From Sitta carolinensis (Eukaryota > Chordata > Aves > Passeriformes > Sittidae): 64,000 nt of DNA. A program made the translations under genes and the position numbers. How positions within the stretch are numbered: position 1 is the stretch's first letter; every line of letters begins with the position of its first letter. Location of the stretch: contig CM063290.1 of NCBI GenBank assembly GCA_032173965.1, positions 7,651,501-7,715,500 on the forward strand, written 5' to 3'. Below are positions 12,801 to 25,525 of this stretch, one piece after another. The notes under the pieces were generated by a model that was not told where the DNA came from, did not search any database, and was given only the letters and a program-made list of their open reading frames with translations.

Positions 12801-15099
12801 TTTGTGTAGCTGTGGTTCCTGGAGATTCTCCAAGCTTTTTGTTGGCTACTGCACAGATGCAAGAAGTTCTGCTGGTGGGTAATATTGCAGACCTGATAAA
12901 ATTATTGCCTTGGCTGAAAACCCCTGTTTGTAGGAGAGCTGGGGAACTGACTGGGTAAATAACACCAAAAACCGTAGCAATTTTAATGAGACTTTTTTTT
13001 AAAGTTGGATTTTTTTCTATTTTTGGCTTTTACACCTAATTCTAAAATGAACAAAAAGCACCTGGCACATACTTCAATGGCTTCATGTGGGCTGTTGCAA
13101 AGGGGGCATGGCTTTGGCCAGCAATGGTATGAGCAGCATTCCATGCTTGTTAGACCTGATGATATCAGGATTTGTTCATCCTGCATATTTGATGGTTTTG
13201 TTTGCAGTTTTTGGGTTTTGTCATGAATTAAAATATAGCCCTCCAGGAAAAACACCAAGGCATAGGTTTGAACCCTTGGAAAATTGTTGAGATGCCCGTG
13301 AAGTGAGTCTTTGGGTCTTCAAGGACACAATTTTCTTTTTGTTGTGGTTTTAAGACATGCCCCATAAGTACTACTGAACTATTCAAGTTTTGTACAAATA
13401 ACTGTCACAAATCTGACACACCTTCAGTTCTCAATTGGAGACTGGAAACAGCAGGTGAATGATTGTGATATGGCGGTGCAAACAGGAAAACAGCACTGTC
13501 TTATCCTCAGAAGGTTAAATTCTGGGGAAGGGTTGCACTGATGGGTAATTGATGACCTAATTTTGGGTCAAAGACTTGCCAAAGGGGATTTTATGGTTTA
13601 AATAGTGGTCAGCATGGTATCTTTTCTGTAAGGTTTCTCTGGATTTGAGCACTGGTGACATAAGTGACTTGTTCTATCTTTTATGTCACTGCAGGTCTGA
13701 CTAGTTGTTTCATTTAATTTGATTGGACTCCCATAGTTTAAAAGATGAAGAGGGAGTTAAACTGTCATACTGGAAAATGTGGAAATTATAGTCTTTTGTT
13801 TCAGTAAACCAATTGGTTTTCTGAACAGACAATCCCAGCCATCACATCTTGAAAGCAATACAAAGCAGATTAGATTGTGAAGAAACCTTCGTGTCAAATA
13901 ACCTGCAAAAAAAACCCCCAAAAACATCCAAAGGCAACTAGAAAATGCTCAAGAGTTTTCTTTCACTTTAAATGAGAGTCAACAAAAATGCGCAAAGAAA
14001 ATACAGTTAAACGTTTTATTTGAATGCATATTCATGGATTGCAGTCACATTTGGACAAAAAAATCTTCTAAGAGGCTGAGGTTGATGGCAGGGGATCCAG
14101 GAGTTTTCTCTTTATCCACAAAGAAAAGTACTTTTTACTCATATTGGAATGCTGAGTAAATTAATCTTTTCAATACAGAGGTTTCAACAAAGATGCAAAC
14201 AGAATAGATATAATAATCAAGAAACAAACAAAAAGAGGGCATGCAGTTTTCCCCTAATCAATTGGCTATGAATAAAGTGATAAAACTCTTTTGCAAAGAC
14301 AGGAAAAAAATGTTAACAAAAATTGCCTGGTCTCAGGATACCATCTCTTTAGCTTATTAGGAAAAAGACTGAGATTAAATGGATGTGTAGTCACCTTCTT
14401 GGGAGGAGAACTGCATTTTAGAGCTCCCAAGACAAAGCTTGGATTTTCCATCTGGGGAAGATGTACAATCCAGAGGTTTGTTGGCTCAGCAGGTGATTAA
14501 CTGGTTTCAATTCCATGGTCTGTGCTGTACAGACTTTATGCCACAACATGGTATCTTTTGGCCTTCAAGAGTTTTTATTCTTAAAACTGGACTTAAAAAC
14601 TCAGGTAGCATGATACACGCTGTATATTGCTATTGAGTATCCCAGCTGTAACTATAAAATCTGGTTATTAAACCAGCTGTAAGAAGAACTAGTCTGTCTG
14701 GCCCTTCTCTCAACAGGTTAGTTTAACTGATGGTTTATTTATCACTTTGTCTTTCAGACCACATAAATAACTGGGAGTGATAGTTTCAACTCTAACAAAG
14801 TAAAATCAGAGCATACAAGACCTAGGTTTTTGGTTTATTTTTGACACAAGATATTAGAATTTTCAAATCCTTTAGGCCCAAAAACAGGAGCTTTCACTTG
14901 CCTTTTAGAACAGCACCGTTAATAGCCCTGAGTGAAGTGGTCCTGACTTTTGAAAGAGGACAGTGGCTGCACATCACATGGATCAATCTGTATTGCCATT
15001 CACTGTGATCGATACTTCATGATGCCTTTTCCCATAGAGCTCTAAAAGCCTTTTTAGTCCTTGGCTAAGCTTATGGCATATAAGATGAGGTGTTCACCT
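9887..15099. other. Non-coding stretch with minor simple repeats
   Basis: Mostly AT-rich unique sequence. An imperfect (TG)n run lies at 12086-12103, interrupted once by an A. A G-run cluster (GGG, GGGGG, GGGGG) is near 11381-11397. The longest frame, 126 codons at 12578-12958 (+), has no recognisable domain. Its overlap with a splice-like region cannot be judged by eye. No RNA gene, CR1 block or other mobile element was recognised. Confidence 0.55.
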
Positions 15100-15330
15100 C
15101 ATTGTCTCTTCTAACTCGGTGCATGGAAGTTGTTCTCATTTATTCCGCGAGTTTTCCTCTTTAACGATAGAAAGAGTTGTAATGGGTTACAGGTGAAAAT
15201 AAGCACACAATTAGCACAGTCAGACTCAGGGCTTGTTGGTGCCGACTAATCAGTTGCAATTAACACTAGATGAGTGTTTACTCTCAATTCTCTCAATGCT
15301 CATGTAATTGACCATGATAATAAATTTGTC
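15100..15330. promoter_or_regulatory. Candidate conserved non-coding element
   Basis: The block has non-repetitive, balanced composition with local CpGs (TCCGCGAG, AACGATAG, GCCGAC) in a CpG-poor setting. It has many homeodomain-type cores (ACAATTAGC, CTAATCAG, CAATTAAC, GTAATTGAC) and an E-box-like CAGTTG beside CTAATC. There is no open frame of note. This look is typical of vertebrate enhancers, but the call is inference and depends on cross-species conservation that I cannot test. Confidence 0.25.
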
Positions 15331-18300
15331 TATATGGGTGCTGAGGGTTATTTCACTATCCAAAGGAGCACTGAAATTTATAGAACATTTTGTGGGTTGT
15401 AGAGATATCTCAAATAATAAAGCATGAAATAAAGTGTAATAGCTTCAGTACAGGTAGAAAGCAGGTATTTAAAAATCAGTGCATTTGGTGTGTAAACAGC
15501 TTGACAGTTAAATACCTAAGGCAGAAATTAAGCCTGAAAACTACAAGTTACGTAGAATACAATGGCTGTTAATTGCAGATATTTGGACTGAATTCCTGCT
15601 TTGTCACCAAATGTATGAACTTTGGTCATGTGAATTTGTCTTGTGTTTGTTTCTTTACTCTTAAAAAAACAAACAAAACATAAAAACCTCCCAAACCCAA
15701 AAGTGGGGGAATAGTGCACAATCCTGTTTCACATGAAAAGAGATGCTAAGTACAGAAGCACATTAAGACTCTGTGGACACAGTAGTACTGAAGGTGAGTA
15801 GTACAAGATGAAAAGGTGGATGAAAGATACAGACATGGCATTCAAACTCCCATCTACCTCACTTTAATTGTTGTGATTTATTCACAATTTTCCTATTCAA
15901 GTTGATTGCTTAAAAAGCTAGTAGGTATGATTGTAAAGTGAGAATTTGTAAAGATTAAAAATAAGGTAAAAGTTTTTGGTTTCCTTCATAAAAATGAGCA
16001 AGTTTTCATCACAGTTCCCTTCTTTCCTGTTTCCATGCAGAGGGGCAATGGTAGCTCACTTGTTCTAAAGGGATTCTCAAGTGCCTGGATGGCAGTTTTG
16101 GGATTGTGAAATCCAGGTGCTAGATGTTGTATCTACAGCAGCAATATGAGGGTGTTTGATGCTGGGGACCTGACATTCACACTGTGTGTTTTGGGATGGA
16201 CTTTGTATAATACTCCCTCTAGCCTGGCCGTATTTATCTGAATGCCCATGAACAGTATGACAAATCTGCATAAATAATTAAAAATTGAATTGGGAATAAT
16301 CATGGACCCCCTCTTCCAGTTCAGTCTCATGTGAAAGAAAGTTTGTGTGCACTAAGGTCAGTGTGTTGGGAACAAAAGCACAGCGAATGAGGACATCAGG
16401 AGTTTTGCTTCCTAAACACCTCTTGACCTGAAACACCAATGTAGATATTGCCACATAACTAGTTAGGCTGGAAGGAAGTGATAATACACTGACAGCTAAG
16501 GTACTCCTCTCAAGGTTATTTTTTTTCCTCAATATAAACACTGAAAACAGTATATTTGAATATAGTGAGGGACTAAGAGGGACAAAGAAATATCAGACCA
16601 CTTTGCACTGGACACTAAAATGGTAGTTGGAGAGGGCCTGCCCCAAAGGCCTTCCTTTTGAGAGGCTGATGAGGCTGATTCAGTGGAATAAGTAAGGACT
16701 TACAATTCCTAGCCTTGAAAATTACCTTCCCTACAGCTTTGGTACTTTAAGTTCAGCTCAGTGCTGGTGGGTTTAAATGAAACATGAATAAAAGTTCATG
16801 TAAATAAAAATAGCAGCAGAGCTCTACCCTCAAGTCTCTTAGCTTCAAGTCTTTTGAACTTTCTACAACACCACAGTGAACAAATATACTTGTGTTTCTC
16901 TCTTTATGATGTATATTTTTTTTTTAGCCCTTGGCTTTTTATTTTATACCTTTAAATAAATGCACAAAAATGGTGTGCAGCAATGCTTTTAATATTTGGC
17001 ATGATCATTAGCAAGTAATGGATATTTGAATCTTGTCACTGTGTGTAAATGCCTTCATTACCATCTGCATGCACTACAACAGCATTAAAAAAGGTTTTAG
17101 CAAAGTAAATACAGCAATTCAGAGGGAAGTAGCAAACAAACACTACCCCTAAGAATTGCCAAGTATAATGCTGTTAGTTTAAGCACTGCATGGGAGGCCC
17201 AGGGGTCAGAAGCCAGCTCCTTTTTGTGCATAGCATTCACAGAGGTGATCAGCAACTGCCGTGGTTCAGGTGGATATTGCCAATGTTGGCATCTGAAGAA
17301 GCAGCTCCAAGATTTTCTTGATCTTCCAGTGCAAAAATTCTGCTTGATAATTTATAAAGGGACTTTTTCTCAATTCTGAAAAGATGGCCTGTGTCCATAA
17401 AATAGGCAAGAGCCTGGAAGCTCACTTTAGCAAAAAATCAGACCTTGTGTCCTCCAGAAACAGCTGGTTTAAAAGGATTGGAGAGACGGGGAATGATCAC
17501 AGTGTACCTGGAGTAGGAAGGGGTCGTTATAAATGGTGACAATTACATGGCAGTTTTTAAAATAGATTTTTCTTCTTTGTGCACACTGAAGACTTGGAAC
17601 CTAAATAATCCAGCTTTCATTCCTCAGAAACTGCCACTGTCCTAGTTGAGGTATGGGATATTTTGGCTCCTCACTACTACCCAACAATGTTTCTTGCTTA
17701 TAATGCCAAAATATCCAGCATTGCTTTTGGGGAGCATTTACAGACAGTCCTCCAGAAGAGCTGTAGTACAGGGCTGTTGTTCTGGCTCTACATATGGTAG
17801 CAGATTTTACCATCTACTTGTTTTATTACTTTGAATTTATTTGTAACCAAATGCACAAGCAGATTCATGACATCAGCTGATTACCCCTCTCTTCAAATTC
17901 AACAGTGTAATGACAACAGCAGAAACTCTTTTACATTCCATATGAAAACATAAATCAAATATAGATCTATTTTTCAAATTAGTTAAATATTCAGTTTTAA
18001 TAGGTCTTTTGATACCTCTTCATGAAAGGCATTTAGTCCATGGAACCTGGAGTGCATTCCATGGCCCTCTATAATTTGTGGCAGTGCAATTAGTGGAAAA
18101 TAATAGCACAAGGTTGCCAGAAGACCTTTTGTCTGTACATATTGTCTTGTTTCTCATAAGAAGGGTTTCCCCACATTTATTTTTTGAATACATGCTTTGT
18201 CTTTATAATAGGAATCCATTCTTGTTTTATTTGGTTTAAGAAATCAAATAGAATACATTGTTTCTGCTTACATGTTTTCTTGACTTGATAAGTGCTTCAG

Positions 18301-18470
18301 GACCTACTACAAACTGTCAGAAAAACAGTGCAGTTAAAATGGGATGGAAAAGAGGGTATTTGGGCTTTGTGTAACTAGCATGATTGACTTTTGAATTTAC
18401 CTGTTCTTTATTATTCCTTTAAATATTCAGCGCTGACCCCTTCACTGTGTGCACCCAGCTTTGTCCTTGG
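15331..18470. other. Non-coding stretch, no gene seen
   Basis: AT-rich unique DNA. A short internal duplication GAGGCTGAT occurs twice in tandem near 16661-16679. Open frames stay below about 90 codons. Nothing else was recognised on either strand. Confidence 0.6.
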
Positions 18471-18552
18471 AATCACAGAATCTGCTGAGTTGAAAGGGAC
18501 CCGTCAGGATCATCAAGTCCTATTCCTGGCCCAGTGCAGGAGCCCTGAGATT
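18471..18552 (-). mobile_element. CR1 LINE fragment, 3' end, inverted
   Basis: Read on the plus strand this is the reverse complement of a CR1 3' end. It begins AATCACAGAATCTGCTGAGT, continues with a GAAAGGGACCCGTCAGGATCATC core, then TCCTATTCCTGGCCC and AGTGCAGG. This matches the arrangement of bird CR1 copies, so the element is transcribed on the minus strand with its 3' end at 18471. It is short (about 80 bp) and 5'-truncated, and homology fades after about 18552. A 95-codon plus-strand frame at 18391-18678 crosses it and is an artefact of the repeat. Confidence 0.93.
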
Positions 18553-20105
18553 GTAGGAAATCAAGATATTTCTTTCAGCATGTGGCTTAGGGACAGTTAT
18601 GGTCTGCTCTCTGTGTCTATCCCACAACCAGAAATCATCTCAGTTCTCGCTCCTGGCTGTGGGTCACAGGACTGCTGAGTCCAAGTGCTCAAATATCCTT
18701 CAGTGGGATTCTGTATCTCTCTGATGGCTTAAAGTAGTATATCCTTTTAGTTTATGGCCTTTTTCTCTCTACCCATATTATAGTCTGTGGGCTCAACTGT
18801 GTTTTCGAGCTTATCCAGGAAAACTTGACCCCATTTTTAAATGGAAGTTGAAATTGTTGTTTTTCACTAGTCATGGCCATAGAAGAACCTCAGCCATTCA
18901 GAAACTGTGCTAAAATTGATACTCAGAAGCTTAGACAGGGTTTTATGTAAGCAAATTTTTATTTGGGGTTGAGATATTATGGGAATATGTAACAACAAAC
19001 GACATAAAAATTCCATGACGCAACTGCACGGGTTTCTTCTCTCGTGCTCAGTAGTTCTTGTTGACCCAATAACCATGGCATTCCCAGGCAATTAAATATT
19101 GTAAGATACACTCAGTGAACAGCAAAGTCAGGTCATGGGTGTGTCAGAATAACCACACCATGTAAACCAAAGATCCCTCTAAGTCAGTACAAATTATCTG
19201 TCAATTCTATAATGCTGAGAGACCAGATATGGGAAGTTAGATCATATAGAGGATCCCATCCTGGTAGGGTATCTCACTGTGTGTCAATCAGCAACTGAGG
19301 GATTTCCTCGGATGTGAAAGACATCCTAGAATTATGAAATACAAATTATGTTCCTGTAGCACCCAGAAATCCTGGGTTATGAATCAGAGACCTATTGTGT
19401 TCAGCGCCCTGTCATTCATTGTGAAACACAGAGCCAGTGCTTGTTGCAATTTTGAATCTGTTGGGCTCACCCCAAAATTTCATTTGTATAGTCTGATAGA
19501 AGCAGATACAGAGCTAGATTGTGATTCTGAGAGCCATGACCTGTACATTTAACTGTCTTTAAGGGCTTATCACTGCAGCTTTCACGGGCGCTTGTGGGCA
19601 GCTGCAGCCAGGAGGGAAGTCCCTGGATTCATGTGCAGAACAGATGGGGGCTCCTCTGGTGCTCTCATCCTGCAGGAGGGCCATGAGGACATGGGCACTG
19701 TGTCATCTCAGCTTTACCCACTCTAAATCTGTACTACTGACTTGACGTGAACACACATTTATAACAGGGGAAACAAATGAACCTGAAAACTTTTGGGAAT
19801 ACTTTAAAAAGTAGAGAAGGATAAGGCATTCTCCAGTATTTTTCTGTACAAGGACTGAGACTTAAATTTCAATATGCACTTAAATTACTTATGAAAATGA
19901 AAAAATTAATTTCAGAAATGTGTTTATTCAACTATCATAAAAATAATCAATGAGACAACAAATAAAATTTTTTCCCCATATTTCTATCAGGATGTCATTA
20001 AAAATCAGTAATTAAAAATGGTTGCATTTCCATACTAGAAATATTTTCTGTGGATGGTTCTTTGCACTTGAACTGTGTTGATTGAACTAGAGCTTTCCTT
20101 TTCTG
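18553..20105. other. Non-coding stretch, no gene seen
   Basis: Unique sequence. A slightly GC-richer patch lies at about 19575-19690. No gene, repeat family or RNA structure was recognised. Confidence 0.6.
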
Positions 20106-20145
20106 CTTCTTTTTTCTTTTTTTTTTTCCCTTTTTTTTCCCTCCC
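20106..20145 (+). repeat. Pyrimidine-only tract
   Basis: Forty consecutive C/T bases, dominated by T with C interruptions, end in CCCTCCC. Such a tract could act as a splice-acceptor-like polypyrimidine run or form unusual DNA structure. No AG-bounded exon with a convincing frame follows, so it is recorded simply as low complexity. Confidence 0.8.
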
Positions 20146-23100
20146 ATTCAGGAGAAAGACAACTTTTCTCTTATGAGACCTCTCTTGCCACTTGCTTCCT
20201 GATTTATTCTTTCTTGGATGCTACTTTCACTGCAGGAAAAAGGTAGGAAACATTTCTTTAAGCAGCAGGTTGCCATTGTAAAATATCTCAAAAATAAACT
20301 AGCAACTTGATGTGATTTTTAAATTAATAATCCCAGGGCTAAGCAGTTAAAAAGGCTGACCTTTTTACTTCCTCTATTTTTTTATTTTTATTTTTCTTTA
20401 ATTTTAGCCTTTAAATGGCAGGAAGGTGCCCTCTAAAATCTTACCCTTTAAAAGAAAATATATAAGATACTTATTTTTATATTGAATAAAAGAAATATAG
20501 TCAAATAAGATAATCCTTGGTATTACCTTGCAATCATTTAAATAGAAGTTATGTTGTTCTTACAATACTGGCTGGTAGCAGCAATGCTGAGAATTATTAA
20601 AATGCATCAGTATCTGTTAAAAATCACCTGTGTGGCTTTCAGTGTACAAGGCTTTTTGTACAGGATGAGGACAGGAGCTTTTGCACTGTGATGTGATTAT
20701 TCAAACTACCATAACTATAACGCTGAGGAGATGGCAGCGACCTTTTAGCCTTGACAGCATCAGTAGCAGTCTTTTTTTTTAGCTTCAATTCTCTGTTGTT
20801 GTTTGGCTTACAGAATAAAATGTGCAGAATCAGGCTACAAAAATTCTGAGGAGTTTTAAACAAAATGCATTTTGAATGTTGATGATCATTGCATGTTTGC
20901 ACACTAAGAATGGAGGATATTTTACCAGAAGCACATAGGCCTGTGCTTTGCAATGAGTTTCTTCTTTCAAATCTAAAAACAACTCCCTCTCATGGAGGTG
21001 TTTGAATTTCTACAAAAGGTTCATAGATCTCTGTGATTCACTTAATTGTCTCCCATTTCCTTTATCTTACTTTTGTTGTCATAGGGTGGAGGCTTTGCAA
21101 ATAAAACTAATAATCGGTACAGGGAATCAAAACCAGCTTGTCCCTAGAAAATACTTCTTTTGCTTTAAAGAAAAATATACTTTTGATCATTTAAATAATA
21201 ACTGCTTTTTGTGAAACCTTGCAAAGACTTATGTGAATGTTTAATTTCATTCACACATTCAGCCCAGGGGAGTCCTTACAACAAATGCTCTGTAGAGACT
21301 GGGACAGGCTAACAGGAGAGAGGTTGTATGATTTAAGGTTAAGGTGTAGATGCTGGGGTTTGATATCAGAGATGGTTTTGTCTGTCATGTTGTCAGTTGT
21401 TTCTGTCTGGCACTTGTGTGGTTTAGCAGTGATGAAAGTCTGTGGAATGAATAGGAAACAGCTGAGATTTAATTTATATATTGGGACTTCTGAGCATTTA
21501 TCCCTTGCTCACTTTTATAATCTGAGTGCAGAGCTGAACAGAATGACATAATAGGGGAAATTCAGATTTTTTTTTTTTATGGAAAAAAAAGAAAGAAAGG
21601 AAAAACAGCAATAAAGCAGGAGGAGAGAAAATACCTCTACAAATGCAACGGACATAAAAGTAAGTAAAGGAAAGTTAAAAATTACCATAGGGCAGGCAGG
21701 ACACCTGCTAAAGAGCCTTCTGCTGCCTCTCACAGCTGGAAAGAAAAATGAAAGAGATGCAAACAACTGTTCTGGAAGCATGAAATCTGCCTTTTGTCTT
21801 TTCACCCCTCCCTTTCTGAACAGTTACAGTATGCAAAATTTAGGGGAATCTCAAAGTCTGCAGAGGAAAAAAATTCAGCAGTCTCTGCATATAAAAAGCT
21901 GAGCCATGGAAGTGTGCCTCTTTGAAAACAGGAGCATGTTTGGGAGCTTCCCGGTGCATTGAAGAAAGTGGTAATTAATGCATAGTGAATGACTTCGAAT
22001 GGAGGTTGAATAGGGGCATAACAATGGGAAGTTTTTTTTAGGTTAAAGTGTTGGAAAAAGGAAAGCTGTTAAAAGATAGCTACTGTGAAGCTACAACTTC
22101 AATCCTTGTCTTCTCTGACTTTCCTTTATAGACTGTGGTGGGTTTTGTTTTGTATGGGTCTCCAAATACAATGAAGTTAATTTGCACCAATTTCATTTTG
22201 TGTATGCTTTGGGAATATTTTTTTAAGTTTTTTTTTCCCCTCTTTTTGGCAGGGCTTGGTTCTTTGATGGTGCTTTTGAGCAAATGGTTTGCCCAAAGTT
22301 CAGATGATGTTAGCTCCATCCTCTTTTTCATTTACAACATCAAGGGGATTACAGAGAATAACTTTGTTGCCCAACATCAAGGCTATATCTTCAGGCTACT
22401 AGAAAGGTAGTTCTCAGAAAGTGTGTCTTCTAATATTTTAGAACCTCCACAGGCTTCAGATAAAACAAGTATTAAATACAAAAAGCTCACAAGGATCCCA
22501 AGGAAGGTTAAACTCACACAACCTCCTTCATGTTGAACACCTGAAATGTATTTTTTAGACTGTTGGAGTGTTATCATAGTGAAGACAGCAGTGAAGTCTT
22601 ATATAACTGAAGACAGAAAGAATAAAAACCAGCACCTTGTTTAAAGACAGGCAATTTTTAATGGAACCTAGGCTAAATATAATCTACTTTTGCCATCGAA
22701 AAGGGAATTTGGAACGTGAGCAAATGATTTTGGAGGGGTCTTGGGGGTTGAATTTTTTATGGGATCATAAGGTAGTAGATCTGCAATTCTGCTGTGCTTG
22801 ATCCAAGGCCAGAATTTATAAAGCTTGAGGACAGAAGGAATAAAATGTTTTGGAGAAATAAAATAGGGAAGCTAGTGAGCTCAAAATAGTTTCAAATATT
22901 TTTTCTTGTTGATAGTTCTTAACAGGACTTCTGGCCTGGAGTATTTTAAACTCAGCATCTCAATTCCTATCATGTAAGTGTTTATTTTTTCCCAAGGAAA
23001 ATACGGAATTAAAAATATCCTACAAATATCCCCAAATAAGTTTTGCTTTCCAATTCTCTAGATGCAGGCTTAAAAAATTTGTATTTGCTGAATACAATTG

Positions 23101-23408
23101 AGGAAAGCCCTTTGTCTCCAGGACATCCCATCAGTTCATTTTTGAAAGGAAGGTGTGTCATGCTGGTTAGAATATAAGAATATGCAAATTTGATAGAAGA
23201 GTTGTCTCCTTTTGCTGCTTCCATAGAGATGTTGTCTGTCCTGGTCAGGTGCATATTCTTTCCCATTGCTGAACTCCAGCAGATGTCTTATTAACCCCCA
23301 CTCTTTAATGATTGCAAATGGCCTGTGATTTCTCAGTTTCTGGAACAATGCTCTAAAATTACTATTGTCAAATATTACAGTGAAAATACTGTTGTTTTAG
23401 CTCTTTTT
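20146..23408. other. Non-coding stretch, no gene seen
   Basis: AT-rich unique DNA with short T and A runs (for example 21569-21592, T-run then A-rich). Frames of 96-104 codons at 20639-20953 (-), 21237-21551 (+) and 21515-21805 (-) lack any recognisable motif and are consistent with chance. Confidence 0.6.
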
Positions 23409-23433
23409 AGAATAAAAAGAGAATTTTTATTCT
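23409..23433. repeat. Perfect AT-rich hairpin
   Basis: AGAATAAAAA at 23409-23418 is the exact reverse complement of TTTTTATTCT at 23424-23433, with a 5-base loop. The arms are nearly all A/T and no host gene is visible, so a terminator or RNA function cannot be argued. Confidence 0.85.
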
Positions 23434-23680
23434 CTTTTCCTTGTACACACATGTAAACCGGAGTTTTTGATAGAAATACTTTATCACTTTTCTACTTTTG
23501 CTAAACAGAAAAGGCTAATATTGTGTTAATTATCTGCAGGCAACTGGATGCATCTCCTGAACTGAGTGGAACTCAATGTCTGCATTTCAACATATCTTTC
23601 ACTGTGTTAAAACATACATGTATGATATCAATAACTTTATTTGGCATGAAAAAAAAAGAAATCCTCAACTTAAATCTGGG

Positions 23681-23706
23681 TTGTTTTTTTTTGTTTTTTT
23701 TTTTTT

Positions 23707-23739
<33 letters not shown>

Positions 23740-23808
23740 TTTTTGTTTTTTTTTTTTTTTTTTTTTTTGTTTGTTTTTTTTTGGGTTTTTTTTTGGTTTG
23801 GTTTTTTG
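23681..23808 (+). repeat. Long T-rich tract with G interruptions
   Basis: About 128 bases are almost entirely T with isolated G or GGG interruptions. On the minus strand this is an A-rich tract. It explains two open frames of 125 and 87 codons whose translations are mostly phenylalanine, so neither is a gene. Bird genomes rarely carry poly(A)-tailed retrocopies because CR1 does not need a poly(A) tail. I see no recognisable retrocopy body next to it on the minus strand. It could be an expanded microsatellite or be affected by homopolymer sequencing error. Confidence 0.95.
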
Positions 23809-25380
23809 CAAGAGATGTTTCAAATTCATCCGGGATTAAGCTGCCAAGCCTAACTAGAGTCTTTTACTTGACCTGTGAGATTCTGTTTAAATTAGGCTGA
23901 GTTCCTGACTTTTGTAAACCCCTACTTACCTTTTCTGTCTCACTCTCTTGGGAAGCCTTTAGCAGCTTGACAGAGCAACACATAAATGCAAATGGTCCAA
24001 AAAGTCACGACCATGAGCCCTAGAGCAGGGCAAGGTGTACGGGAGTCAGCTGCAGGGGGAAGGCTGGAGCTTGACTCACCTTTCCCATCATATCTGAGGC
24101 TTGGACCATTGTCCATCAGTAGCACCACGTGAGATGAAATGTGGGTTGGACTCCTCACCCCTCTTGTTCCTTTTTGGTAGATAGTCCATTAAATTGGGAG
24201 TAAAACAAGGCAGATTTACTGGCAGAGCAGCAGAGGTTGATGCTCTGTATCAATGTGGTAAAGGGACTGTCCCAGCCTGTGTCACGACAGCTTTCAGTCC
24301 TGCTAATCAGCTGTGAGATTTGAGCAATGTTGAAAGGTTTGGGTATGCTGTACACAAAATATGGGCTGTTTGGAAATTTTACATGTCTTTAACTTACAAA
24401 GCTGTGAGCTGATGTCATCCAAAGCAAGATAATAAGATGAAGTTATTTAAGTCCAGTCCAACGGTCAGAAGATGGTACAGGATGCTTGGCTGCTGAGTGT
24501 TTTTTAATTGTTCCTCTCATGAATCTCAAGCAGATTTTAGTGATGTGATTCTGTACTAAATATGTTGCTCCTCCCCCTCACTGGGTGCTCGTGATGGATG
24601 CAAGAGCAACACAAGTCATGAACATGCGCCTCAAACCTGGCACTTTCTGAGTGAAAAGTCAATAAAGTTGTCCCGCTTTTCTATGCTTACATGTATATGC
24701 TACACATCTTTTTTAGGGGAAAGAAAACCTGTGTCAGAAAATGTCAGGAAAAGATGTAATGTAAGAACTCCCTCTGCTGTAAAAACTCCCAGCATATAAA
24801 ATGTGCTGTAGCACTAACCATTGTGACCCAGAAATAAAGTGTTTCCTGTGAATTAGAAGGATACAGAGTTGAATTAACTGGATGACATTTTCCCATCTGT
24901 TTTTTATTTATTTTTGCCCTTTTCCATTCTATGTAATTAGTGCATAGAAGTGACAATAGTCATATACCACACCCTGAGCTACAAGGATGTACCAACATTT
25001 TGAGCATTTTCCATTATTTTTTTTTAGTGACACTTTGAAAACTCGTAGCATCTTAACTCTGCTGAAGCCTATTATTTCTGTGAACTGAAGAGGCAATTTA
25101 AAGCAGCTTTTTTTGTTTGCAAACAATTTTCAAATATAACCTCACACTTTCTGAACTTTTCTCAAGGGCCTCATAAAATCAATAATTGTCCATTTTCCTC
25201 TGACTTTAAAATTGAAGGGTCTCAGGATTCTAAATTCAGATCTGGATTTCAGAGTGCTCTCCATCAACACTGCTGCTCACAGGAGCTCCCAAGCAGAATC
25301 TTGCAGAGAGAGGAGATGTTTGGAAACATCCTGAACTCCAGAGAATGCAATTTTCCTTTGGACTTTTCTCTAACTTGAAT
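23809..25380. other. Non-coding stretch, no gene seen
   Basis: Unique sequence, slightly GC-richer at about 23940-24160. There are no supported genes or repeats. Confidence 0.6.
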
Positions 25381-25525
25381 TTAGAGATGATGCTGGATAT
25401 TCCTTGCTCATGACATAGGGTTGGAACCAGATGGTCCTTAAGGCCCCTTCCTCTCCAGCCATTCTATGACACTCTGATGATTCCATGTCCCTTCCAACCC
25501 AGACCATTCTACGATTCTGTGGTGT
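25381..25525 (+). mobile_element. CR1 LINE fragment with a doubled 3' end
   Basis: Plus-orientation CR1 3' sequence: GGTTGGAACCAGATGGTCC and a CCCCTTCC block lead to CCATTCTATGACACTCTGAT, a CR1 3' terminus. A second CCCTTCCAACCC block and ACCATTCTACGATTCTGTGG end then follow at once (about 25487-25525). Either a second CR1 end inserted into or next to the first, or the terminal segment was duplicated inside one copy. The 5' limit is uncertain. There is no coding capacity. Confidence 0.88.

Noticed and set aside
12578..12958. 126-codon plus-strand frame
   Set aside because: No domain, no splice-site context I can defend, and composition like the surroundings.
20106..20145. Polypyrimidine tract as a splice acceptor
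   Set aside because: No AG-bounded exon with a sensible reading frame and donor follows.
23523..23900. 125-codon frame rich in phenylalanine
   Set aside because: It is the translation of the T-rich tract at 23681-23808.
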